Shown here: positions 34,999 to 46,318 of the stretch, piece after piece | How the letters are laid out: each line of letters starts with the position of its first letter | Numbering within the stretch: the stretch's first letter is position 1 | NCBI GenBank assembly: GCA_000442125.1 | Contig: KE546972.1 | Coordinates: 1,448,022-1,512,021, forward strand | Direction: 5' to 3' | DNA: 64,000 nucleotides | DNA from: Opeltia flavorubescens | Lineage: Eukaryota > Ascomycota > Lecanoromycetes > Teloschistales > Teloschistaceae | Made by a program: the position numbers and the translations under genes | The notes under the pieces: generated by a model | Databases searched by the model: none | The model's input: the letters and a program-made list of their open reading frames with translations, nothing else | What the model was told of the DNA's origin: nothing

Positions 34999-35540
34999 AG
35001 AAGAATCGAGTTCCAAAGTGATAGTTGCAGCCAGGAGAAGCTGGGGAACGGCTGATTGGGATATGAGCTAAGGTCGTGCCTGAAGCAGTGAAACCAATTT
35101 CAGGGTCCATTGGCATCAGTCTTGATACCAAAGTATCCTGGGACAAGATCCAGACTCCAGCTGTCGCATTGTTGCAGCAATAGCAGACTCCAAAATTTAT
35201 GTATTTCTTCTGAACAGCATAACTCGCGAAATCCGCTACTGCAGATCTCTGAGGCGGAACGTCAACATTTGTATGTGAACTTTATCAGCATGGATTGAAG
35301 CACGTCGCCCTCACATAACTTCATATTACCGATAGGCCATCGTAGAAAAAGGGGTGACGCTATGTTTGAATTTACTGGTAGAGTATCTCAATCTTCTCGA
35401 ATCAATTAATAAATTTTTCATCATCCTATCCAAAAACAGCCTACAGACTACATCTCACGGCTCTCTCATCCCTACATAATTACACTCTCCATCCTCTTGT
35501 GAGCATTAATTACAAGAACCAAGACCTCCCCATTTACCAA
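34999..35540. other. Convergent intergenic region COX7-CCDC47
   Basis: A 0.54-kb stretch holding two 3' untranslated regions. Nothing coding or repetitive was recognised; short frames here are shadows. Confidence 0.55.
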
Positions 35541-37049
35541 TCAAGCCTTCCTACTCATCTTCTTCTCCTGCTTCTTCTGCCCCTTCTCCCTCTCCTTCTC
35601 CAAAAACTTCCTCTGCTCCTCCGCACTCAGACCCTTCAACCTCGTATCCCGCATCTCCTTTTTCTTCTTCTCGGCTTCCAATCTCCTTTCTTCCGCTTTC
35701 TCCCCTTCATCCGCCTTCTTCAGCTTCTTGACCTCTTCTTCGCGGGTAGTGCGGATCTTACGGGTGACCTCGGGGCGGAAATGGGCTGTGGTGACGAGGA
35801 GGTCGGGGAGGCGGAGGAAGTATTCGAAGAGCGGGAGGGTGGAGGAATATGCTGAGGGGTCTGTTGATGGCGGGAGGTGGAGGGAGAGGACGAGACGTTT
35901 CTTCGGGGCGGCTTCGTTGAGTCTGGTAGATATGTATGTCAGCGGAGCGAAAGCTGAGGATAGAGGGAAAGAAGGAGAAACACCCACTTCAAAGGCTTAT
36001 CAACCGGCTGATCCGTCACAATCAAATACTCAAACGCCTCCTCCCCAGCCTTCTCCACCGCATCCACCAGCTCTCTTGTCAAAAGCGCCTCTGTAACTTC
36101 TGCGCTCTCACTCATCACACTCGCCCACAGGGGAAGACTCTTATGATCCTTCGTCGCCGTGAGCGAAACATCATACCTCTCATCCCTCAACCGTTTCATC
36201 TGCTCCTTATGCACAACCGCCCACACACAAGCATCATACCCACTATTCTGCAGCCCCTTAAACCGACTCTCCTTCGCCTCGAGCTCGGCTTTACTCCTCA
36301 CCGGCACGAGATCCTTCTCTTTCCCATCAAATGCATGCATCGTAATCTCCACCCCTTCTTTAGGGGGCTTGAAGCTGTCAAAGAAGAAGCTTAATCCCGT
36401 TTCCGCAGCCAAGCCCATAGGGTTATACCGCTTCAATAACTTGACGGTTATTTCGGCGGATGCAATATTCTGCCTCCCAGACGCATACGTAGTATACTCC
36501 TGCGCCGTCTTCTCCTTCAGCATCCCCCCCTCCTCATCACCCTTCCCTGGCACATTTTCAGAAGTCGACCCCCGCCCCAATTGTTGCTTGACACTCTTCC
36601 CATATCCCACGCTCGCAAATTCCCGTTCTAAGATGGGCATATGTGCCGCAGCCCACGCATTTGCTTTCCGCTTGTTTTTCCGACGACCCCAGACATGGAA
36701 TGCAGCAAGGAGGGCAATGAAAGGGATTATAAAAGCTTCAGCTTTGAAGTCGGAAGGGGAAGAGCGTTCCCAAACGCGGTACCATTTCGTGTAAGGGATT
36801 GGAGTGGGGAGGGTAGAGTGGGAGTCGAAGGCAGCGGCGGTGGGCGCACTGGAGGAGGCGTCTGAGGAGAATATGGGAGAGGGAGAGGGAGGGGAGGCGA
36901 AGTCATCAAAGTCTGTGTATACATATATTAGTATCAATTATGATTACAAGACAATTTTCGCGATGGGAGACTATACCGTCCTCAAAGCTTGGTGCTGGAA
37001 AAGGCGCGGGCTTGGAGCCTCCGAAGAGGCCTTTGATGAAGTCGCCCAT
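35541..37049 (-). CDS. CCDC47-family ER membrane protein (DUF1682)
   Basis: This is a fungal member of family PF07946. Metazoan CCDC47 is part of the PAT/translocon complex that helps insert multipass proteins at the ER. The first exon encodes MGDFIKGLFGGSKPAPFPAP; an intron follows at FED|DFDD. One membrane segment lies near FIIPFIALLAAFHVWGRRKN. The lumenal/cytosolic domain contains KYNPMGL-like KRYNPMGLAAETGLSFFF and TDQPVDKPLKW. The last exon starts near LNEAAPKKRLVLSLHLPPS and ends in a highly charged Lys/Glu coiled coil (KKADEGEKAEERR to KKMSRKA), typical of the family. The second intron is at about 35923-35981 with a weaker donor (GTTTCT). The plus strand shows two successive C-to-G switches, one per large exon. 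Confidence 0.9.
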
Positions 37050-37401
37050 TGCGCAGCGAGAGCTTGACGAGCGGCGGAAGGTCTAGGTCGCTAACAATTG
37101 GTGCGAATGTATGAAAGAAGACCAAAAGTCAAAGATTTGGAGGTGTGGTACGGCTGCTGAAGACTATGGCGCTAGGCACTCCGTAGACCAAATACTTATT
37201 TTCAAGCCATCGCAGAAGCAAAGCAATTGTAGAGCTACTAGTTCCCAAAATCATGCAAGAAGAATTCTGAATTACTATTTGACTAACTCTTTAATCGGAA
37301 GAGGGGTATCTTAGGACGCCAAAAGACCAATATTATACACAACGGCCACCTTCATCATTCATAATACAACGAAGGAAGCGATGGTAATCCAACACCGTCG
37401 T
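37050..37401. other. Promoter region of the CCDC47-family gene
   Basis: A 0.35-kb spacer between tandem minus-strand genes. It should hold the MDM34 3' end and the CCDC47 promoter. No other structure was seen. Confidence 0.5.
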
Positions 37402-39172
37402 TCACGATCCATAAGCAGGAGGAGGAACGTCTTCCCGTAGGTTCGCTGCTCGATCCCAGAATCCACTGTCCGCGGCTTTTTCTTCATGAAGTTTCTTTGC
37501 GATCTCGCCTGCCATTTTCATCATCCAGGCTTGCTCTATGATGCCACCTGTTGGTGAGTCAAGGTATTGCAAGGGGGCTGGTGGGAGATGTAGCGCTTGA
37601 GAGGATGATTGAGGCTGGATCTTCTCTGAGGGTTGGGCGTATGGTTGGTACGACTGACTAGTCGGAAGCATTGGCCGTTTTGTTTGTGGCTCGGAGCTTT
37701 CACTGAAGTTTATGTGTCTGGAAGGCCGGGGTGTTAGATCACTAGGTCTGTCATTGTGTGCAGCCTTCGGTGCTGGGCGATTGTTGGCCAGTGGTGTATT
37801 CTCATCAGTGCTCACCCGGTCTTTTTGTGTTGGCTTTCGAAGTGGTGATTGTGGCGGTGTTATGAGCTCGCCTTCCCGCTCTTGTGATGATGGAGGTGCA
37901 CCAAGCTCCGATTGAGCAGACGAAGTCGTATCAGAGATTGTGCTTCCGTCGCCACTTGCACTCTGTATATCCTCGCCCTCGGTCGCCTTCTTCCTTAAGT
38001 TCACGACCCTATGCTTCTTCCTTCTTGCGCCCTGGCTTCTGCCACTTTTGCTTGCACCAAGCCCAAAACCCGTAGCCGTCGAACCAAAGCTGGATAAAGT
38101 GGGCCTCGCCGAAGACGGCCCTTCACTACTTTCCGAGAAGGTATACGTGTGACTCGTTGTACCCGCCCATGACTGTGCTCTTGATATTACAGGTGCGCTA
38201 GCTCTGCTAGGTGGTTCGCCTCGCTCACTTGGGCCAGCCCACGCTCGAAACACGACATCACGAATGCTAGGGGTAAAAAGCGAAAGGGTTCTGTGTGAAT
38301 CTGTTAAAGCGGCCAAACGAAGCAAGTTCTTTTGAGAGAATAACGCCTGATACTCTGAATTTGAGTCCAAGGATAAAGAAGCGATCTGAGACGCATCGAG
38401 GGTGTTGCCCGAAACATCCACAGGGTCCTGTGGTGGACTTGCCAAAGGATCGACGGGCTGTTCATCTGTGGGGTTCTGTGTTTGACGAGCAAGTTCTTCG
38501 TCTTCCTTAGCTCGATACTCCGGTACCCATAGGCGCAGTGACAAGCGATGAATGATGGCCGGGACTTCGTCCATCAATAACGTTCGCAGTTGCACCTCAA
38601 TTTCCTTCTGCAAGTATTCTCTGACAAATGGAATAGCGTCAAAGGTAGATGACACCTTAAGAGATTCAAGGGGATCATTGCGGAAGACGAGTGTAAGACC
38701 TTTTTGCCGGGAGAAAACGAGAATGATGAATGCAGACAACTTTATTTCCGAGAGGGTGATTTGTAGTGGTATTGTAAGGCCAGACGACGCGGCAAGAGGT
38801 TGAGGAGAGGTGAAGGAGGGCCGCGTAGAGAGGTAGGTATTCAAAGGGTTGGCCTATAACAAATTTAGAAGATTGCCTACGCGTGAACCTGGAGTATTGG
38901 CTTGCCTGCACTCGGGTCTTCAACGTTAGAAATGCGTCACCAGTGTAACACATCTTAAAGATACCCCGGAAGCGATCCTCTGCGAGATCCCCGATTTCGA
39001 GGATCTCCAGATCAGGAGGGACTGAACCCAGGTTGAGTTCATTGACGATAATATCATCAACAATTATCGGCGGTTTGGGTGACTTGTTCAGGGCTGTCGT
39101 AAGAAGCTCCTGTGCTCTAGTATAGAAAGAAGCATCTGCAGTCAATGGCGACCAGTTGAAATTGAATGCCAT
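37402..39172 (-). CDS. MDM34: Mitochondrial distribution and morphology protein Mdm34 (ERMES)
   Basis: Mdm34 is the mitochondrial outer-membrane part of ERMES, the ER-mitochondria tether that moves phospholipids. The exons are 38906-39172 and 37402-38853, giving 572 residues. The SMP domain covers about residues 1-205, from [20 protein letters not shown] through [15 protein letters not shown] and [19 protein letters not shown] to [20 protein letters not shown]. The rest is Ser/Pro-rich and disordered, with a conserved basic patch ([13 protein letters not shown]) and a closing Met/Glu/Lys helix ([20 protein letters not shown]). The intron at 38854-38905 has donor CAG|GCAAGC and acceptor ATAG; only this GC-AG choice gives the conserved [13 protein letters not shown]. 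The SMP half is very well conserved. Confidence 0.97.
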
Positions 39173-39563
39173 GACCTATGCCATTAGGTAGTTGGGAAAC
39201 CTAAAGAACGAGGGGAAGCATGCACAAGTTGATGTTGATATGCATAATCTCACTATCAACGAACGCTCGGGCATTTTAGCTGGCTGACTAATCTGACTAA
39301 ATCACAGGGTCCAAGAACGGAAAGAGGTCAGGCGAGCTTAATATGTACGCCATCCAACCTCATATGACTACGCAAAATTATGGAATGTCATCCGAGCATA
39401 CCTAACTTTGATTGCACTATGGCAGGAACAGCTTTGGTAAAATCAAGATTGTTTAAGGGAATGTGTATATAATATTACATTGTAAAGCAAAAGTGGAGAG
39501 CAAAGTTCTTCACATGCAGCTAGCAGCTCGACATCTCGATATCGCGACTCCACGGCTATCCCA
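39173..39563. other. MDM34 promoter region
   Basis: A 0.39-kb spacer between two minus-strand genes that should hold the MDM34 promoter and the downstream end of the zinc-finger gene is on its right. No coding signal was found. Confidence 0.5.
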
Positions 39564-40467
39564 TTACTTCCATTTGCTGGAACGGTCTGTCAGCTTCTTA
39601 TCGTACTTCGCCTTCTTCTCCGGATCTAAAAGGATATCAGCCGCCCGACCGACCTGCATCGCCGTTTGGTCAATCTTCTCTAGTTCCTTATCTGTCATGC
39701 CTGGTTTCTTCAATTTATCCGGGTGTACTTCGATTCTTCGCTTCCGAGCGGCCTGAGCAATTTCTCCTTGAGTGCTCGAAGGATGAATTCTGAGATCACC
39801 GTACAAATCAGGTGTATCGTCTGGCAAACCTGTTTCCTTTGGTTTTGGTTTCGGTTTCTTNNNNNNNNNNNNNNNNNNNNNNNNNNNNNNNNNNNNNNNN
39901 NNNNNNNNNNNNNNNNNNNNTTTCCTTTGGTTTTGGTTTCGGTTTCTTATCGCCTTTTAGATAATCTTTCCTTGGTATCTGATGCTTTGGTTGCTTTACA
40001 TCATACTTTTCTGGCTTACGCTTGCTGAATGCCCCGTCAACGTCTTCACCTGGACCGGAGCAGTTTTCGACATGCTTATCCAACTCTCCATTGAATTCCC
40101 GGACATAGAGATTGCATTTTGGACAGCAGGTGTAGTGCGAGTATGTTTCTGTGTGTTCAGTCCATTTCTCCATATCTGCAAACATGCGTCCACATGGCTT
40201 ACAGAAGAAATGTTTGTGCTGCTGATGATAGATCCTTGCTTGTTGAGAGACGCAGAGTTTGTCGCAAATCGAGCAGTAGCATCGAGCGTGTGCGGTCTTC
40301 CAATGGTCTTTAAGATCGTTGAGATTAGCGAACACCTTTCGACAAAGCTTGCAAGTCAAACCGCAATCCGAGCGTAGAAGATGGTCCTCCTTCGAACGAG
40401 GAGAGATACAAACCCTGTCGCATATTGGGCACTTGCAATCGTCGTTTTGTCCTGCTTGAGCTGCCAT
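39564..40467 (-). CDS. C2H2 zinc-finger and J-domain protein, interrupted by a scaffold gap
   Basis: The N-terminal half (start 40467) has repeated Cys/His zinc-finger-like pairs, such as CPICDRVCISPRSKEDH, CKLCRKVFANLNDLKDHW, CSICDKLCVSQQARIYH and CKPCGRMFADMEKWTEH. A Lys/Pro linker (KKPKPKPKE) follows. The C-terminal part is a J domain (PDLYGDLRIHPSSTQGEIAQ, RRIEVHPDKLKK with the HPD motif, and ADILLDPEKKAKYDK), so the protein may recruit Hsp70. A run of 60 N (39861-39920) breaks the linker. The same 28 bp stand on both sides of the gap. As placed, the gap puts the two halves in different frames, but merging the duplicate copies gives an unbroken frame, KPKPKPKETGLPDDTP. I therefore treat this as one gene of about 280 residues with a false gap. 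Confidence 0.8.
39861..39920. other. Scaffold gap (60 N) flanked by identical 28-bp ends
   Basis: Sixty Ns lie between 39833-39860 and 39921-39948, which carry the same 28-base sequence (beginning TTTCCTTTGG, ending GGTTTCTT). This is what an assembler leaves when two contigs overlap but are not merged. Confidence 0.85.
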
Positions 40468-41464
40468 CTTGTGCTGTTGCTGTGGTGTGTAATCACCTAA
40501 AAAGTGCTGGTATATATACCGTCAAGTCACAGGTTCGAGATACATAACCGCATTGTGTCGAACAACGACACTAAATCTTTATTGAAGATGTCGATTGTCT
40601 CTTCATAATCGTCTTTGTCCTCCTTCAAGACTGATTGTGAAAATGATACAAAGAAATCCGATGCCTCGATTGCGCACTGACGCGCAGATGTACGTCAACA
40701 ACCTCGAAATTTATTGCATTCGTTGAACGACGCATGCTTCATCCTTCAGATAGCTGATCTCAAGAAGTCGTCCTTACAAAATCGCATTCACTCTTCCTAT
40801 CTGTTCATCACTCCTATAATGAGAAGCCTAGACGGCTGTAGTACGTTCTCGGGCTAGACTCATCCGGCGGAGACTGGATATTCCCGTCTGCTAAAATATG
40901 CGGGAAATAGGATTTTCTCGGGACTCTGCCACGAAGATATAGCAGTTCGAGCAAAAAGATAGAGCCCTAGCGTCGCTACCGAACAGAGTCGAGAGACTAA
41001 TAGAGTATCATTCCTCTTTCTTTTGACAATCGTAACACATGTTCTACCGCCAAGACTTCGTGGAGCCTGGCACATTCATTGTCATTCACGTATAGGATAT
41101 CCATTGATTTCGAAGGACTGCGACAGAAGCAATCGATTGGCTGGAACGCCAGACCAACAGCGGCTGAAGGTTGTCCTGAGCATGACAATTGGCCTGTGAC
41201 TTCCGCCGTTGCCGAAAGTGGAAGATGTCTAGAATTTGAGCTCCTGATCCAAGAGTGCTGTCGTTGGTAGTAGTTGGAATTTGTGGAAGTTGTCTGGCAC
41301 ACACGACCGGTTGAGACAAAACATGAACATGCAGGAATGCTGTTCGAACAAGGTGAATCTGAAGCAGAGAAGCCTTCATTCCGTAAAAGCTTCTGGATCG
41401 TTACCACGGTGTCGTCCCAAGAGTATCGAGTATGTGAGATCTTGCCCCCTTGGTTTCATCGTCT
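40468..41464. other. 1-kb intergenic region
   Basis: This lies between two minus-strand genes and includes the promoter of the zinc-finger/J-domain gene at its left end. Overlapping 60-136 codon frames on both strands (40997-41407 minus, 41274-41495 plus) show no domain. I see no supported gene here. Confidence 0.5.
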
Positions 41465-41968
41465 TCAATATTCATTCCAAATATCAGGCTTATAATCCTC
41501 CGTCAACCTCTCATCATTCCCATACCTACACCCAGTTTAGCAACTAACAATCACCAAACCAAACGAAACATACCTCTCCTGCCACTTCACAAACCCCCCA
41601 TCCAGCACCCAGACTTCTTGCTCTTTCCCCTTCCCCTCTTCTTCTCTATCCTTATCCCCCTCTTCTCCCACTTGATCCTTCCCCATCCTATTCTTCACCT
41701 CCAAATACCTCCTCGCCGCCCCAGGCCCCCTTTGCTGACTCAATGCGCAATGAAAAACCACCTTCTCCTTCTCCCTCAGTGTTCTCACAAGCTCCGGTAA
41801 TCTGTAATCCAGCGTCGAAGAAGGGACATGGATGGAAGAGCGGATGTGTCCGCCTACATGATCGGAGTCGCGGACGTCGATGATTGCGAGGGCGGAGGAG
41901 GAAGATGAGAGGAGGAGGGAGGAGAGAGTTTGGGGGGTCATGAGGCGGAGGGTGGGGAGGGATTGCAT
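41465..41968 (-). CDS. Rhodanese-fold phosphatase, Cdc25/arsenate reductase-like
   Basis: This is a single rhodanese domain with the CX5R active-site loop (HCALSQQRG), the form used by Cdc25-type phosphatases and fungal Arr2-like arsenate reductases rather than by sulfurtransferases. Other landmarks are LAIIDVRDSDHVGGHIRSS, PELVRTLREKEKVVFHCA, and VWVLDGGFVKWQERY. A short last exon continues after an intron with GTATGT donor, reading GNDERLTEDYKPDIWNEY and stopping at 41465. The start at 41968 (MQSLPTLRL) is preferred over an in-frame upstream ATG at 42076 because the family begins near the first strand. A Glu/Lys-rich insert lies between the catalytic loop and the final strand. The large exon is C-rich on its left and G-rich on its right on the plus strand. 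Confidence 0.88.
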
Positions 41969-42421
41969 TATTTTATGTGTTGAGCAGAAGATAGATACTG
42001 TGTGATGAAGATTAAGTGGTGTGGTGGGTTGGAAGTCGGTTATTGAGACAGAAGCCCTACGGCGGCCGCTAAACAAAGCAGCCCTGGGCCCTTTTCTAGC
42101 CCTAATTTTGGTTAATTCAGCAAGGCTTCTGGGGCGGTGTCAGGGGTTGCTCTAGGCTTGATCTCTCAAAGTGATAAAAATGGTGTGCAAACCCGATGAT
42201 GTCGAGACCAAAAAACCACTGTCGGAGGACTCAATTTTCAATTGCTAATCTTATACGTTCCTGAACGTCGTTACCGATAATCCTGATCATCCCAATGTCA
42301 TTACAAGTCCTATTCATAATGAACGCCAAACCATCTTTTTCCCACCCTTGACCAGACACAATGTTCCTTGACTCCAATGATAACAAAACAATACAACCCC
42401 ATGCCTAACAATAGTGAACAT
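41969..42421. other. Promoter region of the rhodanese-like gene
   Basis: A 0.45-kb spacer between minus-strand genes. A GC-rich patch at 42060-42080 (GGCGGCCGC) is present. No gene was recognised. Confidence 0.5.
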
Positions 42422-44673
42422 CTATGCTGTCCTAGCGATGGCCTTTCCAATATCCTCATCGGCCGCATACCCATCCGAATCCGGACTCAAAGACTGTGCA
42501 CCTATCTTTTTCGGGCCCCAATTAGCTACCTGACTCTCCCCCAAAGGTTTCCATGAATCTGGAGCATGAGAATTAGTTGCAAAGCTTCCATCTCTGGCAA
42601 TCCCTATTGACTCCAATGCGTTGGCTGTATCTGCCAAAGCTTGGTCTGCTTCGATGATCTTACGCCTGACTTCGCCAGGTTCCAGGAGTGGGAGCTGACT
42701 CTCGCCCAACGGTTTCCGCGAGTTTGGAGCATACGGATTTGTCACAAAGCTTTCACTTTCGGCCGTCACCATATTTCCTAATACCTTGGTAGCATCCACC
42801 AATGCCTGGTCTGCTTCGATAACCCTGCGCCTGACTGGGCGAGGTGCCAGGAGCGGGACCTGACTCTCCCCCAATGGCTTCCATGAGCTCGGAGCGTATG
42901 GGTTGGTCACAAAGCTTTCATCATCAGCCATCACCATAGTTTCCAATGCGTTTGTAGCATCCACCAATGCCTGATTCGTTACGACACATTCACGTATAAC
43001 TTGATGAGGTCCTAGGATTGGGAGCCCGGGAGGTCTAGCTGGTGCCCGAGGTCTGACAAATGGACTGTTTTCATAACCCATCTGTGCACTTGGATATCTG
43101 CCCACAAGCGGTTCCTCATTTGAGAGGCCATCGGCTACCAAGCGAAATTTCTTTCGCCTTAATCTGGCTTTTCTCTCGTCACTTGATTCCTCCTCGTAAA
43201 GAGCTTCGTCACCAAGTTCATCACCAGCTTCATCTTCAGGGAAGAAGAGGGAGTCTACAGCATCCTGGTTCTCAATGACTCCCTTTGAGCCTCTTTCATC
43301 AGCTACAACACTTGTCATCACTGATTGTGGGCAGCACCGACCTTAAGGCAGGTGTCGCTTTCCGCTGGAGGCGGTGTATCGAAGCCTTTCGCTACAATCA
43401 TTCCATCCTTCGTTTTCTCTGTTGAGATGGTCGTCTGCCTTTTCGCGCCGATTGTAGGAGGCACACGATCTGCTTCAGTGACAGGTTCAAGGTATTTCGA
43501 GTACTCATATTGATGTGACTTGTGAAAACCCCAGAAACTAGAATCCTCATCNGCGCTACTGGGCCCGTCAACAGTGATGGTCGGAATTTTGCCTTTGTTT
43601 CCCACGTTCTGGGAAAGCGGTTTTGGGGGGCTCTCTGAAAACTCTGGGGATGACTCTATCGCAGTGTGGGGAAACCTTCTGTACGATGTTTTGGGTTCAC
43701 GCTTCGTCCTCTCGTCTGGACATATAAGAAATCTGACGGTGTCTGGCTGGTTAGGATCAGCTCCCGGTATCGGGATACGATTTTTTCGGTTGGAATTGGC
43801 AGTCGGTGGTGCACGCGTACGTGTGGGGGGGACTGGTGGGAAAGCATTCATCACGAAGTTCGGCTCTTCATGACCAGTCGGGAGACCAAGATCGTTCCGA
43901 GCCAAACCTCTCCCACTACCCGTGTCATCTAGAGCTTGCTGTATCACTATAGGAGGTGAGCTTTCGCCTTCGCACATAGGCATCATCGCGACCTCCTTTA
44001 CTCACCCTTCTTTGGATAGCCAACTTCCACCCACGATACAAGCAGCCTTTTTATTGCAGGTGATGCATTCGCCTCGCCTTCTGGTCCTAGGAGAAGCCTC
44101 GAAATCTTGGATTTTACCTCCTCCGTCACCCCTGTCGCAGTCACTGGTGGCCTTTCTTTCCCTGACAGCTCCTCATTTCTCATACGAACAAGGGTTCTCC
44201 TGTCAACAACGTTCTCAACATGAGCAACAAGCATATCCATTTGGTCGTTCATGATTGTGGGTCTGTCACTCCCTTTAGCAAGCTTTCTGCCCAAATCTGT
44301 TGGGCGGTTTTGCACTTTACCCAAAGTCGTTCAATTCCGGCAACATCCCCAGGACAGGTATTAAATACATCCAATTACTCGTCCAGTTGAAAAAGTAGGT
44401 GAACCGTTCCGTTTCTTCATCGTTGCTTTCTCCGGCCCGGATGCGATGGACCATTAATTGGGCGAATTTTCGATATTGGATCACTTGTTGCGCGTTCTGC
44501 ATTGGCCATGCTGATCTGGCAAGGTATCTGTTATCGATGGGGCCTAGATCGGTCCCTGTGAGTCCTGGTACGTCGAGTGTCATAGATTCGTATTCCTCGA
44601 TGGCTTCTTCCGCCAGCCTTGCTACAATAGCAACGGCTGATGGTGCCGAGAGGATGGAAAGGCGGTCATCCAT
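42422..44673 (-). CDS. Unknown repeat-bearing protein, several exons, borders uncertain
   Basis: A series of long minus-strand frames (44317-44673, 43998-44324, 43318-43986, 42422-43321) follow one another with small overlaps and are probably exons of one gene. The first starts MDDRLSILSAPSAVAIVARL and contains an aromatic patch (FTYFFNWTSNWMYLIP). The last part holds three 55-residue repeats, each with QAL(V/A)D at one end and a block like SFVTNPYAPSSWKPLGESQ. A weak fourth copy may lie near 43850-43930. No family was recognised. Joins are uncertain: the first would need an intron of only about 34 nt, and the third also lacks a good splice pair, so a frameshift or decay is possible. An N at 43552 gives one unknown residue. 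Confidence 0.5.
42480..42980. repeat. Three 165-bp tandem coding repeats
   Basis: Equivalent points at about 42631, 42796 and 42961 are spaced exactly 165 bp apart and carry similar sequence, for example CCACCAATGCCTG in the two right-hand copies. Each unit encodes 55 residues in the same minus-strand frame. The left copy is the most diverged. Confidence 0.85.
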
Positions 44674-45031
44674 GCTTTTTGTATTCACTGCTAATTATAT
44701 TGAAATGCGTGATGAATGAGTTAACAAGAAATAACAATGAACATAAGAAACAACAATGAAACAGCATACATATGGAAAGAGCAAATGCAAGAAATTGGGA
44801 AGGAGCCTACCCGTGCTCTACACACCGCAAGTGCGACCAAACGAAGCTTCACGGTATTCGAAACTCGTTGGCCTGTGGCAGAGGATCTACCTTTAAATTG
44901 GAGTGAAGAGACTTGCTGATCGTTACTAGAAACTTACTTTTATCCCCTTGCCATGCAAGCATATACCAACGTCCATCAAAGACCGCCTGTGACAGAATCT
45001 GACCGNTTCTGGCCCGACCATATGGCCCCAA
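44674..45031. other. Spacer between two minus-strand genes
   Basis: A 0.36-kb stretch with the promoter of the repeat-bearing gene and the 3' end of the mannitol gene. An isolated N lies at 45006. No gene was recognised. Confidence 0.5.
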
Positions 45032-46318
45032 TTACTTCAAACTCTTCTGCACTTTCTCCACAATTGGCACCACCTTGCTGAATAACGGATGACTCTCCTC
45101 CAACCCGCAGACCTTGACCACCACTTCCTTAGCTTCCGTAGACTTCAGGATCTTGCTCAGCTCCGCACTCTCCTCATCTCCTTCCACATCAACAAAGGCA
45201 AATGCTTGTTCAACAGCTCCCAAAAGGGCGTCGACCTTTTCTCCCTTTTCAGCGAGCTGGGATGCTGGTCCGATAAAGCGTTCTTTCCGTGATAGCTTTC
45301 TTAGCGGTGCTCGGCCGACGCGCTCCACGACGTCTTCGAGGTAAGGGTTGGAGATACGCTTGACGATCTTCTCGACGTACGCTTTCTGCTCGTCGACGGA
45401 GATGCCATGCTTGTTGACTATCAAGTGCGCGGTCTCTGCTAGACATTCATGAACGATCTTGTTGATTTCAGAGTCTTCTAGCGACTCATGGATGGTACGC
45501 TTGCCACGTGCATGTCCGTAGTAAGCGGCAGCGGCATGACCGGTGTTGACGGTGAAAAGCTTTCGCTCAATGTAGGGATTCAGGTCATCAACCCACTTGA
45601 TGGCACTGACTTCGGGGTGACCATGCTCAGCGAATGGGGTTTTGTCGACGACCCACTCGTAGAAAGATTCTATCTTTACGTTGAGACCGGCATTTGGGTC
45701 CTGGCCAGGGACGATACGATCAATGGCTGAATTGGCGAATCGAGCACGGGCGTGAATTGACGAGAGGCGGTCTTGTGGAGTGTTCTTGCTGTCCTTGATG
45801 AAGCCAGCAAGGGTGTCAGTTGCCCCGATGGCGTTCTCACATGCAATGACTGCGATAGGCTTCGATACAGATCGTTTGTCAATTGCCTTTCCAATGACTG
45901 GTGCAATGAATTTCAGGATATTGGGGCCGACCGCGCAAGTCACCTTCGGGGCCAGTCGTCAGCGCTGGTCACTTTTTCAATGTCCAAAGATGAACCTACA
46001 AGATCTGCCGAAGCAATCTCGTCAATGACATCTGCTTCGTGGGTCTTGGAGTTGATTGCACGGTAGTTGTTGATTGTGTTGACTTTCTCCCCTTCTCCGC
46101 CGATCTCTGTGACGGTGTATTCCTTGGTTTTCTGCAGCTGTTCGATGATACTGTCCATGACATCGACAAAGACAACCTGAATGCCAGAGCTTAGCTTACA
46201 TCACCCATGGTGACAAGCCAATTGAGAACTTTACCTCATAACCAGCGATGTGAAGCTTCTCTGCGACGAACCCACGTCCGATGTTTCCACCTCCAAAGTG
46301 AACAGCTTTGAGACCCAT
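45032..46318 (-). CDS. mpdA: Mannitol-1-phosphate 5-dehydrogenase
   Basis: This enzyme converts fructose 6-phosphate and mannitol 1-phosphate with NAD(H); mannitol is a major carbon store and stress solute in filamentous fungi. The N-terminal Rossmann motif is [20 protein letters not shown]. An intron follows GYE, and a second (GTAGGT...GAAG, 54 nt) joins SADL to [17 protein letters not shown]. Core motifs are [38 protein letters not shown] and [19 protein letters not shown], the family's catalytic region. The C-terminal helical domain ends [16 protein letters not shown]. The spliced length is about 390 residues, as is usual. The long frame that runs on past SADL (ending DWPRR) is intron read-through, not coding. 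Confidence 0.95.

Noticed and set aside
39808-39860. Reading frame of the zinc-finger protein across the Ns into ETETKTKGNRFARRYT
   Set aside because: The frame depends on an arbitrary gap size; collapsing the duplicated flank leads into the J domain instead.
41537-42076. Longer N-terminus for the rhodanese-like protein from 42076
   Set aside because: The extra 36 residues are not family-like, and the ATG at 41968 lies at the expected distance from the first strand.
45940-45996. Continuation of the mannitol dehydrogenase frame into [14 protein letters not shown]
   Set aside because: This is intron sequence; splicing it out restores the conserved [11 protein letters not shown].
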